This document shows positions 1 through 8,421 of a DNA stretch of 64,000 nucleotides, piece by piece. The notes beneath the pieces were generated by a model that had not been told where the DNA came from, ran no database searches, and saw only the letters and a list, made by a program, of their open reading frames with translations. A program made the translations under genes and the position numbers. Numbering within the stretch: position 1 is the first letter of the stretch; each line of letters starts with the position of its first letter. This stretch comes from Methylobacterium sp. PvR107. GTDB lineage: Bacteria; Pseudomonadota; Alphaproteobacteria; Rhizobiales; Beijerinckiaceae. The stretch lies in NCBI RefSeq assembly GCF_017833295.1, contig NZ_JAFIBW010000001.1, positions 5,766,001 to 5,830,000 of the forward strand, read 5' to 3'.

Positions 1-573
1 CTCCTGCCGGGCGACCTCAAGGACGCAGCCTACGGGCGCCAGATCGTCGCCCGGACGGTAGAGACGTTCGGGCGCCTCGACGTTCTGGTCAACAACGGTG
101 CGTTCCAGCAGCCGAACGAAGACCTCGCCGCCATCGAGGATTCCCTCTTCGAGGACCATTTCCGCACCAACGTGTTCGGGCCGTTCTACGTCACCAAGGC
201 GGCGCTGGCGCATCTCAAGCCCGGCGCCTCGGTGATCTTCACCTCCTCGGTGAACTCCAAGCACCCGATGCCGTCGCTCATGGCCTACAGCGCCACCAAG
301 GGTGCGCTGAGCAACATGGTGCTGAGCCTCGCCCAGCTCCTCGCCGAGAAGGGCGTACGCGTGAACGGGGTGCTGCCGGGCCCGATCTGGACGCCGTTCA
401 TCCCGTCCGGGATGAGCCAGGATTCGGTGAAATCGTTCGGCAGCCAGGTTCCGTTCGGGCGCCCCGGCCAGCCGGCCGAGCTCGCCTCGGCCTACGTGAT
501 GCTGGCTTCCGAGGAGAGCAGCTACACGTCCGGCGCCCTGGTCACCGTCGCGGGTGCAATGCCGGTCTTCTGA
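1..573 (+). CDS. SDR family oxidoreductase, 5' end outside the window
   Basis: This is the C-terminal three quarters of a classical short-chain dehydrogenase/reductase, an NAD(P)-dependent enzyme with a Rossmann fold. The reading frame is open from base 1 to the TGA at 571-573. Visible hallmarks are the NNGA motif near residue 35, a serine strand (FTSSVNS) and the catalytic YSATK (Tyr-x3-Lys). A proline-rich 'PGPIWTPF' loop follows the active site, and the end reads 'GALVTVAGAMPVF', as in the YghA/general-stress SDR subgroup. The N-terminal TGxxxGxG cofactor motif must lie upstream of the window. The substrate cannot be told from the sequence. SDR assignment is firm; the subgroup is an inference. 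Confidence 0.9.
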   Translation, partial: LLPGDLKDAAYGRQIVARTVETFGRLDVLVNNGAFQQPNEDLAAIEDSLFEDHFRTNVFGPFYVTKAALAHLKPGASVIFTSSVNSKHPMPSLMAYSATKGALSNMVLSLAQLLAEKGVRVNGVLPGPIWTPFIPSGMSQDSVKSFGSQVPFGRPGQPAELASAYVMLASEESSYTSGALVTVAGAMPVF

Positions 574-640
574 GCGGCACCGGCCGCGAAACATCCTGCG
601 ACTTGGCGCACGATCGCCGCCAAGTCGCAGCATCCTCGCA

Positions 641-1261
641 TCAAGCCGCGGGGCCATACCCCCATCGGGCGGGCGGACGCAGATCCTCGCGTCCGCCGGG
701 TCCGATCAACGCTGCGCGCGGCGGGCGCAGCTCGATCTCGGTCCTTTCCGCCACGGAGACGATGCCGCGCGGCTGCGTCGCCACGACGCTGAGGCGGATC
801 TCCTGGAGGCCCGAGGCGGGCAAGTCGAGCTAGGAGCGCCGCTGCGGCGGCAGCCGCGGGTCGGGCCCGCCGCTGCGTTGGGTCGCGGTGGCGAAGACGT
901 CGCCGGCGATCAGGGGCCGGCGGACGTTGTTCTGCGCCGGGGCGACCACCATGCGGGTGGCCGGACGGATCTCGGCCCGGCGCACCTCCACAGGGTCGCC
1001 GCTCGACGCGCCGGCGTTGACGCGCTGCAGGCCGTCGCGGCGGATCGGGCTGAGGCCCTGGTCCTCCGCGTAGGGCCCGACCGCCACCGCGGCCGTGTGG
1101 CGCTTGCCGACGATCTCGATGATGTCGCCCTCAGGCGGGCCGAGTTCGGCCAACGACGCCTGGGGCAGGCGGGCAATGCCGCGGCCGCCGTCCTGGGGCC
1201 GCGCGTTGGCGACCTGCAGCGTGAGGGGCTGTCCGTCGGATTCCGCCATCCGGCTCGCCAT
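641..1261 (-). pseudogene. Truncated remnant of a CDC48/VCP-like AAA ATPase (N-domain only)
   Basis: Read on the minus strand from an ATG at 1261 (or 1249), the frame gives 'LTLQVANARPQDGGRGIA', then 'EIVGKRHTAAVAVGPY' and 'GLQRVNAGASSGDPVEVR'. This is the double-psi barrel N-domain of bacterial CDC48-type AAA ATPases as I know the family. The segment between 'APAQNNVR' and 'RPLIAGDV' is shorter than expected, as if about 15 residues were deleted. A TAG at 830-832 interrupts the frame. The same frame continues directly after it as 'LDLPASGLQEIRLSVV' and 'VATQPRGIVSV', still family-like, until about 730, where similarity stops. No AAA modules with Walker motifs follow, so ATPase function is lost. 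A short expressed N-domain protein (139-143 residues) is possible but unlikely. Confidence 0.7.
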
Positions 1262-1486
1262 CGGCAGGGCGCCGCGTCGCCCGTCCCGGCGCTGGGTATT
1301 CCTCCGCCGAACCGCGCCGCGGCGGCCCGCTACGGCGGAGCCGCGGCCAGCCGCGCCTTTTCGAGGATCCCCGTCCCGTGGTATCCGACCGACTTCCAAC
1401 CCATTCGCCGGATACCGGGCGCGGCGCCCCTGGCAGCCCCGCCGTGTCGAAGCGCAGGGGCCACGGGACAGCACGGATCTGGGAAC

Positions 1487-2503
1487 GTGACGGCGGCTGA
1501 CGAACACGGCGCACTGGCGGGCTGGCGCTTCTCCGTCGCCCCGATGATGGACTGGACGGATCGCCATTGTCGGGCGTTCCACCGGACCCTGTCGGCGCGC
1601 GCACGGCTCTACACCGAGATGGTGACCACCGGCGCGGTGCTGCACGGCTCGCGCGAACGCCTGCTCGGCTTCTCGGACCCCGAACACCCGGTGGCGGTCC
1701 AGCTCGGCGGGTCGGACCCGGCGGAGCTGGCCCAGGCCGCCCGGATCGCCGCGGAGTTCGGCTACGACGAGGTCAACCTCAATGTCGGCTGCCCGTCGGA
1801 CCGGGTGCAGGACGGTCGCTTCGGCGCCTGCCTGATGCGCGAGCCGGCCCTGGTCGGCGATTGCGTGGCGGCCATGAAGGCTGTCGTCTCCGTGCCCGTG
1901 ACGGTGAAGTGCCGGATCGGCGTCGACGACCAGGATCCGGAGGCGGCCTTGGACGCGTTCGCCGACGCCGTGGTGGCGGCCGGCGTCGATGGCCTGATCG
2001 TCCATGCCCGCAAGGCCTGGTTGCAGGGTCTCTCGCCGAAGGAAAACCGCGACATACCGCCCCTCGATTACGGCCGGGCGGCGCGGCTGAAGCGGCGGCT
2101 CCCGGGCCTTCCGGTCTCGGTCAACGGTGGCCTGCGCGACCTCGATGCGGCGCGGGCGCAACTCGCCGCGGTCGACGGGGTGATGGTCGGCCGCGCCGCC
2201 TATACGGAGCCCGCCCTGCTCCTCGACGTCGATCCCGCGCTGTTCGGCGTACCCGCGCCGGCAGCCGACGCCTTCGCGGCGGTGGCGGCCTTCGAGCCCT
2301 ATGTCGCGTCGGTCCTGGCCCGGGGCGAGCGCCTGCACGCGGTCACCCGCCACATGCTCGGGCTGTTCAACGGCCGGCCCGGGGCCCGGGCCTTCCGGCG
2401 CCATCTCTCGACCTACGGGATGCGCCCCGAAGCCGACCTCGCGACCCTCCGCGACGCGGTGGCGCTGGTCGCCCGCGCGGCCCCGGAGGCGCGGGCCGCC
2501 TGA
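1487..2503 (+). CDS. dusA: tRNA-dihydrouridine synthase A
   Basis: This FMN- and NADPH-dependent enzyme reduces uridine to dihydrouridine in the tRNA D-loop (U20/U20a for DusA). The protein opens with the TIM-barrel signature 'FSVAPMMDWTDRHCR'. It carries 'NLNVGCPSDRVQDGRFGA' with the catalytic cysteine, a 'KCRIGVDD' strand, 'IVHARKAWLQGLSPKENR' typical of the DusA subgroup, and the FMN phosphate-binding 'SVNGG' and 'GVMVGRAAY'. I chose the GTG at 1487 because it precedes the conserved N terminus by about 15 residues; upstream in-frame codons read as low-complexity noise. The product is 338 residues, normal for DusA. It is followed closely by a convergent minus-strand operon. Confidence 0.95.
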   Translation: MTAADEHGALAGWRFSVAPMMDWTDRHCRAFHRTLSARARLYTEMVTTGAVLHGSRERLLGFSDPEHPVAVQLGGSDPAELAQAARIAAEFGYDEVNLNVGCPSDRVQDGRFGACLMREPALVGDCVAAMKAVVSVPVTVKCRIGVDDQDPEAALDAFADAVVAAGVDGLIVHARKAWLQGLSPKENRDIPPLDYGRAARLKRRLPGLPVSVNGGLRDLDAARAQLAAVDGVMVGRAAYTEPALLLDVDPALFGVPAPAADAFAAVAAFEPYVASVLARGERLHAVTRHMLGLFNGRPGARAFRRHLSTYGMRPEADLATLRDAVALVARAAPEARAA

Positions 2504-2510
2504 ACGAGGC

Positions 2511-3203
2511 TCAGGGCCGCCGAAGGATCAGGCGGTCGCCCCGGACCTCGTACCCCGACAGCCGCGACAGGAAGCTCTGGCCCAGAAGGTTCGCCGAGAG
2601 GGCGCCGGGCTTGGCCACCATGGCGTTCACCCGCCGCTCGGTGATCGTGCCGACCGTGAGCGCATCGAGCTGGATCGGCGCCGCGTAGGTGATGCCGTTG
2701 GCGGTGGAGACCCGGGCGGTGAATTCGGACGGCGCCGGCGTGAGGCCGAGGGCGGCGGCGTTCTCGGCGGTCAGCAGCACGCTGCTCGCCCCCGTGTCGA
2801 ACAGGAACGGCTGGACCCGGCCGTTGACCTCGGCCTCCACCCGGAAATCGCCGTCCGCCCGCCGGGTGATGGTAACCGCGCCGTCCGCCCCGGAGGTCGC
2901 GGTCCCGGGCCGAAGCTCGCCGACCACCCGCGACGTGATCCCCTGGATCCGGTCGCGGTAGCTGTAGCCGATGACCAGCGCGAGGCCGATCAGCGTCCAG
3001 GCCAGGAGGGCCCGCAGGTTCGCGCCGAGCCGGGCGGTGAATTGCCGCCAGAACCCGGCCACCACCAGGATCAGGATCATACCCGTCCAGGCGAGGCTGG
3101 CGAGCTGGTCGGGCCCGATCACGCCGCCGACACTGTCGCTGCCGTCGCTGAGGACCAGGGCGACGAGGACGAGCGCGAGCGCGGCCAGCCCGAGATAGAT
3201 CAT
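2511..3203 (-). CDS. Membrane-anchored retropepsin-like aspartic protease (clan AA, TIGR02281 type)
   Basis: The 230-residue product starts with two or three hydrophobic segments ('MIYLGLAALALVLVALVL', 'TGMILILVVAGFW', 'LLAWTLIGLALVIGY'). A single retroviral-type aspartic protease domain follows, with the catalytic 'LFDTGASSVLLT'. The C-terminal half has 'ANLLGQSFLSRLSGYEVR', as in the alphaproteobacterial TIGR02281 family. Such enzymes act as homodimers because one chain supplies one Asp-Thr-Gly. The catalytic domain probably faces the periplasm, but no substrate is known. Its ATG overlaps the stop of the DUF1289 gene (ATGA arrangement), so it is translationally coupled as the last gene of the cobS operon. 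The link to cobalamin synthesis is probably positional only. Confidence 0.88.
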   Translation of the reverse strand: MIYLGLAALALVLVALVLSDGSDSVGGVIGPDQLASLAWTGMILILVVAGFWRQFTARLGANLRALLAWTLIGLALVIGYSYRDRIQGITSRVVGELRPGTATSGADGAVTITRRADGDFRVEAEVNGRVQPFLFDTGASSVLLTAENAAALGLTPAPSEFTARVSTANGITYAAPIQLDALTVGTITERRVNAMVAKPGALSANLLGQSFLSRLSGYEVRGDRLILRRP

Positions 3204-3412
3204 GACGGCAGCGGCTCCTCCAGGGGCATGAGGCCGGCAACGCGCATCCGGGCTTCGAGCCCGGCCATGATGGTCCGCCGCTGCGCCTCCGACAGCGAGC
3301 CCCAGGCGCCGATCTCGTCGCGGGTCCGCCCGCAGCCGCAGCACAGCCCGGTCGGGGCGTCGAGCACGCAGACCTTGGTGCAGGGCGAGGAGGGCTTCTG
3401 GGCGGGCGACAT
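3200..3412 (-). CDS. DUF1289 domain-containing small protein
   Basis: This is a 70-residue protein with 'SPCTKVCVLDAPTGLCCGCGR', the cysteine pattern of DUF1289, followed by 'TRDEIGAWGSLSEAQRRTI'. The cysteines probably bind a metal or an Fe-S centre; the function is unknown. The frame is open to an ATG at 3448, but the ATG at 3412 has an AAGG seven bases upstream and gives the usual short family length, so I prefer it. The gene sits between cobS and the retropepsin-like protease, overlapping the latter by four bases. Confidence 0.85.
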   Translation of the reverse strand: MSPAQKPSSPCTKVCVLDAPTGLCCGCGRTRDEIGAWGSLSEAQRRTIMAGLEARMRVAGLMPLEEPLPS

Positions 3413-3464
3413 CGGGAAACCTTGGCCGGGGGATCGTGGCCGGGTCATGACCGCGGGCGGACCG

Positions 3465-4289
3465 TCACGCCGCCACCGCCGCGACCAGAGCCACCAGGGC
3501 GGCGATCTCCGAGACCTGCTGGCAGGCGCCGATCACGTCCCCGGTCTGGCCGCCGATCCGGGCGCGCGCGAGCCTGACCACGGCCAGCGCCGCGAGGCCC
3601 GCGCACAGGATCATCAGCGCCACGCCGCCGAATGGCAGGCCGAGCGGCACCGCGAGGACCGCCAGCACCGCGCCGAGGCCGAGGGCGGTGGCCAGGCTCG
3701 CCCGGTCCGGACGGCCCACCGCGGCCGAGAGGCCACCCGGCCGGGCCGGCGGCAGCAGCACCATCGGGGCCAGGGCGGCGACCCGCGACAGGGCCGCGGC
3801 CAGGATCAGGCCGGTGGCGGCGGCGTAGCCGGTCCGGTCGAGGAGCGTCGCCAGGGCGCCGATCCGCAGCGCCAGCGCCAGGACCAGGGCCGCGCCGCCA
3901 TAGGCGCCGATCCGGCTGTCGCGCATGATCTCCAGGCGGCGCTCCCGGGTCGTGCCGCCGCCGAAGCCGTCCGCGACGTCGGCGAGCCCGTCCTCGTGGA
4001 GCGCGCCGGTCGCCACCACCAGGACCGCGATGGCGAGCGTCGCGGCCAGGAACGGCCCGAGCCCGATCCGCCAGCCGGCCGCGAGGACCAGGGCGGCCGG
4101 CAGCGCGAGGATCAGGCCGGCCAGCGGCAGCATCCGGGGCAGGGTGGTGAAGTCGGGGCTCCGATGCGGGTCCGGCTCGCCGGGCAGTTGCGGCACCGGC
4201 AGGCGGGAGTAGAAGCGCAGGCACCCGGCGAGGTCGTAGAGGGCGCCGCGCCCGGGCCAGTCGGCTTCCCCGCCGGTCTGCCTGTCCAT
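3465..4289 (-). CDS. cobS: Adenosylcobinamide-GDP ribazoletransferase (cobalamin synthase)
   Basis: CobS is an integral inner-membrane enzyme that joins adenosylcobinamide-GDP to alpha-ribazole in the last steps of B12 nucleotide-loop assembly. The 274-residue product has the family signature 'HEDGLADVADGFGGG', followed by 'RRLEIMRDSRIGAYGG' and several hydrophobic helices. An N-terminal 'AGCLRFYSRLPVP' is also typical. The ATG at 4289 was chosen because the conserved region begins about 20 residues later. It is divergent from cobT across 118 bases, so both nucleotide-loop genes may share a control region. I saw no B12 riboswitch consensus there. Confidence 0.95.
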   Translation of the reverse strand: MDRQTGGEADWPGRGALYDLAGCLRFYSRLPVPQLPGEPDPHRSPDFTTLPRMLPLAGLILALPAALVLAAGWRIGLGPFLAATLAIAVLVVATGALHEDGLADVADGFGGGTTRERRLEIMRDSRIGAYGGAALVLALALRIGALATLLDRTGYAAATGLILAAALSRVAALAPMVLLPPARPGGLSAAVGRPDRASLATALGLGAVLAVLAVPLGLPFGGVALMILCAGLAALAVVRLARARIGGQTGDVIGACQQVSEIAALVALVAAVAA

Positions 4290-4407
4290 CGCGGTCTCTC
4301 GCTTCCGCCCGCAATTGCGCCCCGGTGGAGCGAGCTGGTCCAGTATAGTCGCCCCGATCCGGCTTCGTCTCCCCGTCCGGGGGCGCCCACAGGAAATCAT
4401 CGCCGCC

Positions 4408-5460
4408 ATGTCCGACCCGGTGACCGACCCGATGACTGCTCCCGAACCCGGCCCCTTCGACGACATCCGCAACCTGCTGAGGGCCATGCCCGGCCCGGAC
4501 CGGGACGCGCAGGCCGACGTCGCGGCCCGGGACGCCGTCCTGACCAAGCCCGCGGGCTCGCTCGGGCGCCTGGAGAGCCTCGTGTCCTGGCTGGCGGCCT
4601 GGCAGGGCAAGGCACCGCCGAGCTTCGACCGGCCGCTGGTCTGCGTCTTCGCCGGCAGCCACGGGGTCACGCGCCGCGGCGTCTCGGCCTTCCCGGACGC
4701 GGTCAACCGGCAGATGCTCGACAATTTCGCGGCCGGCGGCGGGGCGATCAACCAGATCTGCGCGGCCTACGGGCTCGGCTTCAAGGTGTTCGACCTCGCC
4801 CTCGACATGCCGACCGGCGACATCACGGAAGCGCCCGCCCTCGACGAGCGCGCCACGGTCGCCACCATGGCGTTCGGCATGGAGGCGGTGGCCGCCGGCA
4901 CCGACTGCCTCGGCATCGGCGAGATGGGCATCGGCAACACCACGGTGGCGGCCGCCCTCTACGCCGCTTTGTTCGGCGGCGACCCCGCCCATTGGGTCGG
5001 GCGCGGCACCGGCGTGGACCGGGACGGGCTCGGCCGGAAGGTCGCCGCCGTGGAGGCGGCACTCGCCCACCATGCCGGGCATCTCGACGACCCGCTCCAG
5101 GTGCTGGCGCGCCTCGGCGGCCGGGAGATCGCCGCCATGGCGGGGGCGATCCTGGCGGCCCGGCTGCAGCGCATCCCGGTGGTGATCGACGGCTACGTGG
5201 CCACCGCGGCGGCAGCCGTGCTGCATGCCGCCGACCCGGGCGCCCTCGACCATTGCCTGGCCGGCCATGTCTCGGCGGAGGGGGTCCACGCGGAGGTGCT
5301 GGAGCGGCTAGGCCTCGTGCCACTGCTGGCCCTCGGCATGCGGCTCGGCGAGGCCTCGGGCGCCGGCATGGCCATGGGCCTGCTCAAGGGCGCGCTCGCC
5401 TGCCACACCGGCATGGCGACCTTCGCGCAGGCGGGGGTTTCCGAGAAGGCATCCGGCTAA
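4408..5460 (+). CDS. cobT: Nicotinate-nucleotide-dimethylbenzimidazole phosphoribosyltransferase
   Basis: CobT makes alpha-ribazole phosphate from nicotinate mononucleotide and 5,6-dimethylbenzimidazole, supplying CobS. The 350-residue product has 'LTKPAGSLGRLE' near the N terminus, 'VFAGSHGVTRRGVSAFP', 'NFAAGGGAINQI', the glycine-rich 'GIGEMGIGNTTVAAAL' and, near the C terminus, 'LALGMRLGEASGAGMAM'. These motifs are all characteristic. The ATG at 4408 has an AGGAAA about eleven bases upstream. It is divergent from cobS. A REP-like palindrome follows its stop. Confidence 0.96.
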   Translation: MSDPVTDPMTAPEPGPFDDIRNLLRAMPGPDRDAQADVAARDAVLTKPAGSLGRLESLVSWLAAWQGKAPPSFDRPLVCVFAGSHGVTRRGVSAFPDAVNRQMLDNFAAGGGAINQICAAYGLGFKVFDLALDMPTGDITEAPALDERATVATMAFGMEAVAAGTDCLGIGEMGIGNTTVAAALYAALFGGDPAHWVGRGTGVDRDGLGRKVAAVEAALAHHAGHLDDPLQVLARLGGREIAAMAGAILAARLQRIPVVIDGYVATAAAAVLHAADPGALDHCLAGHVSAEGVHAEVLERLGLVPLLALGMRLGEASGAGMAMGLLKGALACHTGMATFAQAGVSEKASG

Positions 5461-5525
5461 GCGGGCGCCGCGTGCGGATTTCGGCTATGCGTTGTGATCA
5501 GGGAGACTTCCGGCCGGCACGACTT

Positions 5526-5622
5526 GCCCCCTCTCCCGTGCGGGAGAGGGTCGGGGTGAGGGATCGGGATTCTCCGGAGAGGTCACACCCCTCACCCTGT
5601 CCCTTTCCCTGTGGGAGAGGGG
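5526..5622. repeat. REP-like palindromic doublet between cobT and queD
   Basis: Two hairpins lie back to back. The first is CCCTCTCCC-gtgc-GGGAGAGGG; the second has weaker CTTTCCC/GGGAGAGG arms. In addition, the stretch GGGAGAGGGTCGGGGTGAGGG in the first half is nearly the reverse complement of CCCTCACCCTGTCCCTTTCCC in the second, so the whole unit can fold on itself. This layout is that of a REP/BIME-type extragenic element. It may act as mRNA stabiliser or attenuator between the two genes. Confidence 0.75.
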
Positions 5623-5662
5623 ACCAGCGCCCTTCCGGCGACCGGCCAACGATCGAAACGAC

Positions 5663-6019
5663 ATGAAGATTACGCAAGCCTTCACCTTCGAGGCGGCCCA
5701 CCGGCTGCCGAACGTGCCCGAGACCCACCGCTGCCACCGGATGCACGGGCATTCCTACCGGGTCGAGCTGACCGTCGCCGGGCCCGTCGATCCCCACACC
5801 GGCTGGGTGATCGACTTCTACGACATCGAGTCGATCTTCGGCCCGCTGCTGGCGCGGCTCGACCACCATTGCCTCAACGAGATCGAGGGGCTGGAGAACC
5901 CGACCGCCGAGAACATCGCGGCCTGGATCTGGCATCGGTTGCGGCCGGACCTGCCGGGGCTGGCCCGCGTGCGGGTGGCCGAGACCCCGATGTCGTGGGC
6001 GGAGTACGATGGCGAATGA
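5663..6019 (+). CDS. queD: 6-carboxytetrahydropterin synthase
   Basis: QueD converts dihydroneopterin triphosphate to 6-carboxy-5,6,7,8-tetrahydropterin, the first committed step to queuosine. The 118-residue product is of normal length. It contains the zinc-binding histidines (His13, then His28 and His30 in 'HRMHGHSYR'), a nearby cysteine at position 24 where the catalytic cysteine is expected, 'WVIDFYDIE', and 'LDHHCLNE' with the second catalytic histidine region. It ends '[14 protein letters not shown]', in the region of the conserved substrate-binding glutamate. It overlaps queC by 11 bases, indicating one transcript. Confidence 0.95.
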   Translation: MKITQAFTFEAAHRLPNVPETHRCHRMHGHSYRVELTVAGPVDPHTGWVIDFYDIESIFGPLLARLDHHCLNEIEGLENPTAENIAAWIWHRLRPDLPGLARVRVAETPMSWAEYDGE

Positions 6020-6728
6020 CCCTGTCGGTCCCGGTGACCGCGCCGCGCTGGTGCTGTTCTCCGGCGGCCAGGATTCGGCCACCTGCCTGGCCTGGGCGCT
6101 CGAAAGGTTCGACCACGTCGAAACCCTGGGGTTCGATTACGGCCAGCGCCACCGGGTCGAACTCGACCGGCGCGCCGCCCTGCGGGACGGGCTGACGCGC
6201 ATCGTCCCCGCCTGGGCGACCCGGCTCGGCGAGGACCATACGCTGCCCCTCGACGCCCTCGGGCAGGTCTCCGAGACGGCGCTGACCCGGGAGGCCGCGA
6301 TCGGCTACGAGGCCTCGGGCCTGCCCAACACCTTCGTGCCCGGCCGCAACATCGTGTTCCTGACCTTCGCGGCGGCGCTCGCCTACCGGCGGGGCCTGCG
6401 CCACGTGGTCGGCGGCATGTGCGAGACCGACTATTCCGGCTATCCCGATTGCCGCGACGACACGATCAAGGCGCTGCAGGTCGCGCTCAACCTCGGCATG
6501 GAGCGCCGATTCGTGCTGCACACGCCGCTGATGTGGCTCGACAAGGCGCAGACCTGGGGCCTCGCCGAGACCCTTGGCGGGCGGGCGCTGGTCGACCTGA
6601 TCGTCGAAGAGAGCCACACCTGCTACCTCGGCGTGCGCGGGGAGCGGCATTCCTGGGGCTACGGCTGCGGCACCTGCCCGGCCTGCCGGCTGCGGGCGGA
6701 CGGCTACGCGCGCTTCACCGCGGCCTGA
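6009..6728 (+). CDS. queC: 7-cyano-7-deazaguanine synthase
   Basis: QueC uses ATP and ammonia to turn 7-carboxy-7-deazaguanine into preQ0. The 239-residue product has the N-type ATP pyrophosphatase P-loop '[14 protein letters not shown]' at residues 16-29 and '[11 protein letters not shown]'. The '[20 protein letters not shown]' helix and '[15 protein letters not shown]' follow. The zinc cysteines are in 'CYLGV' and 'GCGTCPACR'. It is translationally coupled to queD; queE was not found in the window. Its 3' end overlaps the convergent TetR gene by 14 bases. Confidence 0.96.
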   Translation: MANDPVGPGDRAALVLFSGGQDSATCLAWALERFDHVETLGFDYGQRHRVELDRRAALRDGLTRIVPAWATRLGEDHTLPLDALGQVSETALTREAAIGYEASGLPNTFVPGRNIVFLTFAAALAYRRGLRHVVGGMCETDYSGYPDCRDDTIKALQVALNLGMERRFVLHTPLMWLDKAQTWGLAETLGGRALVDLIVEESHTCYLGVRGERHSWGYGCGTCPACRLRADGYARFTAA

Positions 6729-7281
6729 GGCCCTCGACCAGCACGGCCAGCGTCCCCTCGAAGGAGGCCGGGCTCGCGAACAGGCGCTCCATCAGCAGCG
6801 CCCCCTCCAGGGTGGCGACGACGTAGCGGGCGAGGACCGCGGCCTCCGCGCCGTCGCGGACGGTTCCGTCGGCCTGCCCCTCCCGCAGGATCGCCTCCAG
6901 CCAGGCGAGATGCCCCTCGAAGAAGGTCGCGATGTCCCGGCGCAGGCGCTCGGGCAGGGCCTCGCCCTCGATGGCCAGTGCGGCGCAGAGGCAGCCGAGC
7001 CCCTGCTCGACGCCGCCGAGATACAGCCGCCCGTAGGCCGCGAGCCGGCCTGGCCCATCCGGCACCTCGGCATGGATCGCCTCGAGGGCGGCGGCGTAGC
7101 GGGCCGCGTAGGCCACCACCAGGGCGGCCCCGAGATCGACCTTGGTGGGAAAATGGTGGTGGATGCTGGCCTTGCGGATCCCCACCGCCTCGGCGAGGTC
7201 GGCGTAGCTGAACCCGGCATAGCCGCGCCCCCGGACCAGGGTCTCGGCCTGAATCAGCAATTCGGCGCGGGTATCCCTCAT
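6715..7281 (-). CDS. TetR/AcrR family transcriptional regulator
   Basis: The 188-residue product has the N-terminal TetR helix-turn-helix at about residues 8-50: '[20 protein letters not shown]' followed by '[11 protein letters not shown]'. The ligand-binding half contains '[16 protein letters not shown]', close to TetR_C regulators that respond to small organic molecules. It is divergent from the quinoprotein relay operon. A palindrome TCTACC-N8-GGTAGA overlaps that operon's likely -10 box, so the simplest model is that this repressor controls the operon and perhaps itself. The inducer is unknown. Its 3' end overlaps queC by 14 bases on the opposite strand. Confidence 0.92.
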   Translation of the reverse strand: MRDTRAELLIQAETLVRGRGYAGFSYADLAEAVGIRKASIHHHFPTKVDLGAALVVAYAARYAAALEAIHAEVPDGPGRLAAYGRLYLGGVEQGLGCLCAALAIEGEALPERLRRDIATFFEGHLAWLEAILREGQADGTVRDGAEAAVLARYVVATLEGALLMERLFASPASFEGTLAVLVEGLRPR

Positions 7282-7348
7282 CGCGGCCCTCGCATCTCCG
7301 GCTCACACCAACGTGCGCCCCGCCGGCTCCTCGTCACCTGTCTGCCAC

Positions 7349-7383
7349 TTGACGGCGAAAAGATCTACCTACTTAATGGTAGA
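7349..7383 (+). promoter_or_regulatory. Sigma70-like promoter with TetR-type operator for the quinoprotein relay operon
   Basis: TTGACG at 7349-7354 and CTTAAT at 7372-7377 are separated by 17 bases, a plausible -35/-10 pair. An inverted repeat TCTACC (7364-7369) / GGTAGA (7378-7383) encloses the -10 box. Repressor binding there would block RNA polymerase. A strong AGGGAGG ribosome site and the ATG at 7408 follow. Assignment of the palindrome to the adjacent TetR protein is inferred from position. Confidence 0.6.
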
Positions 7384-7407
7384 CAACAAGAACAGGGAGG
7401 GTTCGGC

Positions 7408-8379
7408 ATGACGGCATCCGCCGTCCATCCGCGGGAGTCGTTCGGCGTGGGGCGCACCCTGTCGCGGCGGCATGCCCTGTTCGCCGGCCTGTGCCTGTGC
7501 TGTCTGCCGAGCCTCGGCCGGGCCGCGGACTCGTTCACGATGGAGGAGGTCGGCCCCGGCCTGTTCGTGCGCAAGGGCCTGATCGCCGACGCCACCCCCG
7601 ACAACGCCGACGCCATCGCCAATATCGGCTTCCTCATCGGCCGGGACGGCGTGCTGGTCACGGAATCCGGCGGCAGCCTCGCCGACGGCCAGTGGCTGCG
7701 CGCCGAGATCGTCGAGCGCACGCAGAAGCCGATCACCCACGTTGTCCTGACCCATGTCCACCCGGACCACGTCTTCGGGGCAGGGGCATTCGTTCAGGAC
7801 AAGCCGGTCTTCATCGGCCATGCCAAGCTCACCGAGGCGCTCTCCGCCCGGGGCGAATTTTACCGCAAGCGCCTGATCGACCTTCTGGGCGAGGACCGGA
7901 CCGGGCCGGTGGTCTACCCGACGATGACGGTCGCCGACGGGGCCGAGATCGATCTCGGCGACCGCCGGCTGACCTTCACGGCCCATGGGCCGGCGCACAC
8001 CACCTCGGACCTGTCGATGCTGGATTCCGGCAGCGGCCTGCTCTTCCCCGCCGACCTGCTGTTCGTGAACCGGATCCCGTCGCTCGACGGCAGCCTCAGG
8101 GGCTGGCTGAAGGAAGCCGAGCGGCTGAAGGGCATGGGCGCCACCCGCGCCGTGCCGGGCCACGGCCCGGTGACGGTCGATCTCGGCCCGGCGCTCGCCG
8201 ATCTCACCGGCTACCTGACGGACCTGCGCGACGGCACCCGCGCGGCGATCGCCAAGGACGTGCCGATCGAGAAGGCGGTCGCGACCGTCGCTTCGGACCA
8301 GAAGGACAAGTGGGCCCTGTTCGACACCTATAACGGCCGCAACGTCACCGTGGCCTATCAGGAACTCGAGTGGGAATAG
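7408..8379 (+). CDS. Quinoprotein relay system zinc metallohydrolase (MBL fold)
   Basis: This is a 323-residue exported metallo-beta-lactamase-fold protein. A Tat-like signal 'SRRHALFAGLCLCCLP' covers residues 19-34 and ends near 'GRAA'. The zinc motif 'THVHPDH' is at residues 115-121. A further zinc ligand sits in 'GPAHTTSDLS', and 'FPADLLF' and 'VPGHGPV' complete the fold. Family knowledge places such proteins with a SoxYZ-like carrier and a CxxxCW protein in PQQ-dehydrogenase neighbourhoods (the TIGR04558/04559 concept), which is exactly the order here. The chemical role is not established; hydrolysis of a carrier-bound intermediate has been proposed for such relays. It is the first gene of a three-gene operon under the TetR-type operator. 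Confidence 0.85.
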   Translation: MTASAVHPRESFGVGRTLSRRHALFAGLCLCCLPSLGRAADSFTMEEVGPGLFVRKGLIADATPDNADAIANIGFLIGRDGVLVTESGGSLADGQWLRAEIVERTQKPITHVVLTHVHPDHVFGAGAFVQDKPVFIGHAKLTEALSARGEFYRKRLIDLLGEDRTGPVVYPTMTVADGAEIDLGDRRLTFTAHGPAHTTSDLSMLDSGSGLLFPADLLFVNRIPSLDGSLRGWLKEAERLKGMGATRAVPGHGPVTVDLGPALADLTGYLTDLRDGTRAAIAKDVPIEKAVATVASDQKDKWALFDTYNGRNVTVAYQELEWE

Positions 8380-8421
8380 GTTTTCAAGATCCCCATATCT
8401 GAATTCATCGGGAGGCACGCC

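Noticed and set aside
4290..4407. A possible cobalamin riboswitch between cobS and cobT
   Set aside because: The interval is only 118 bases, and no B12-box consensus (GCCACTG-like core) was found.
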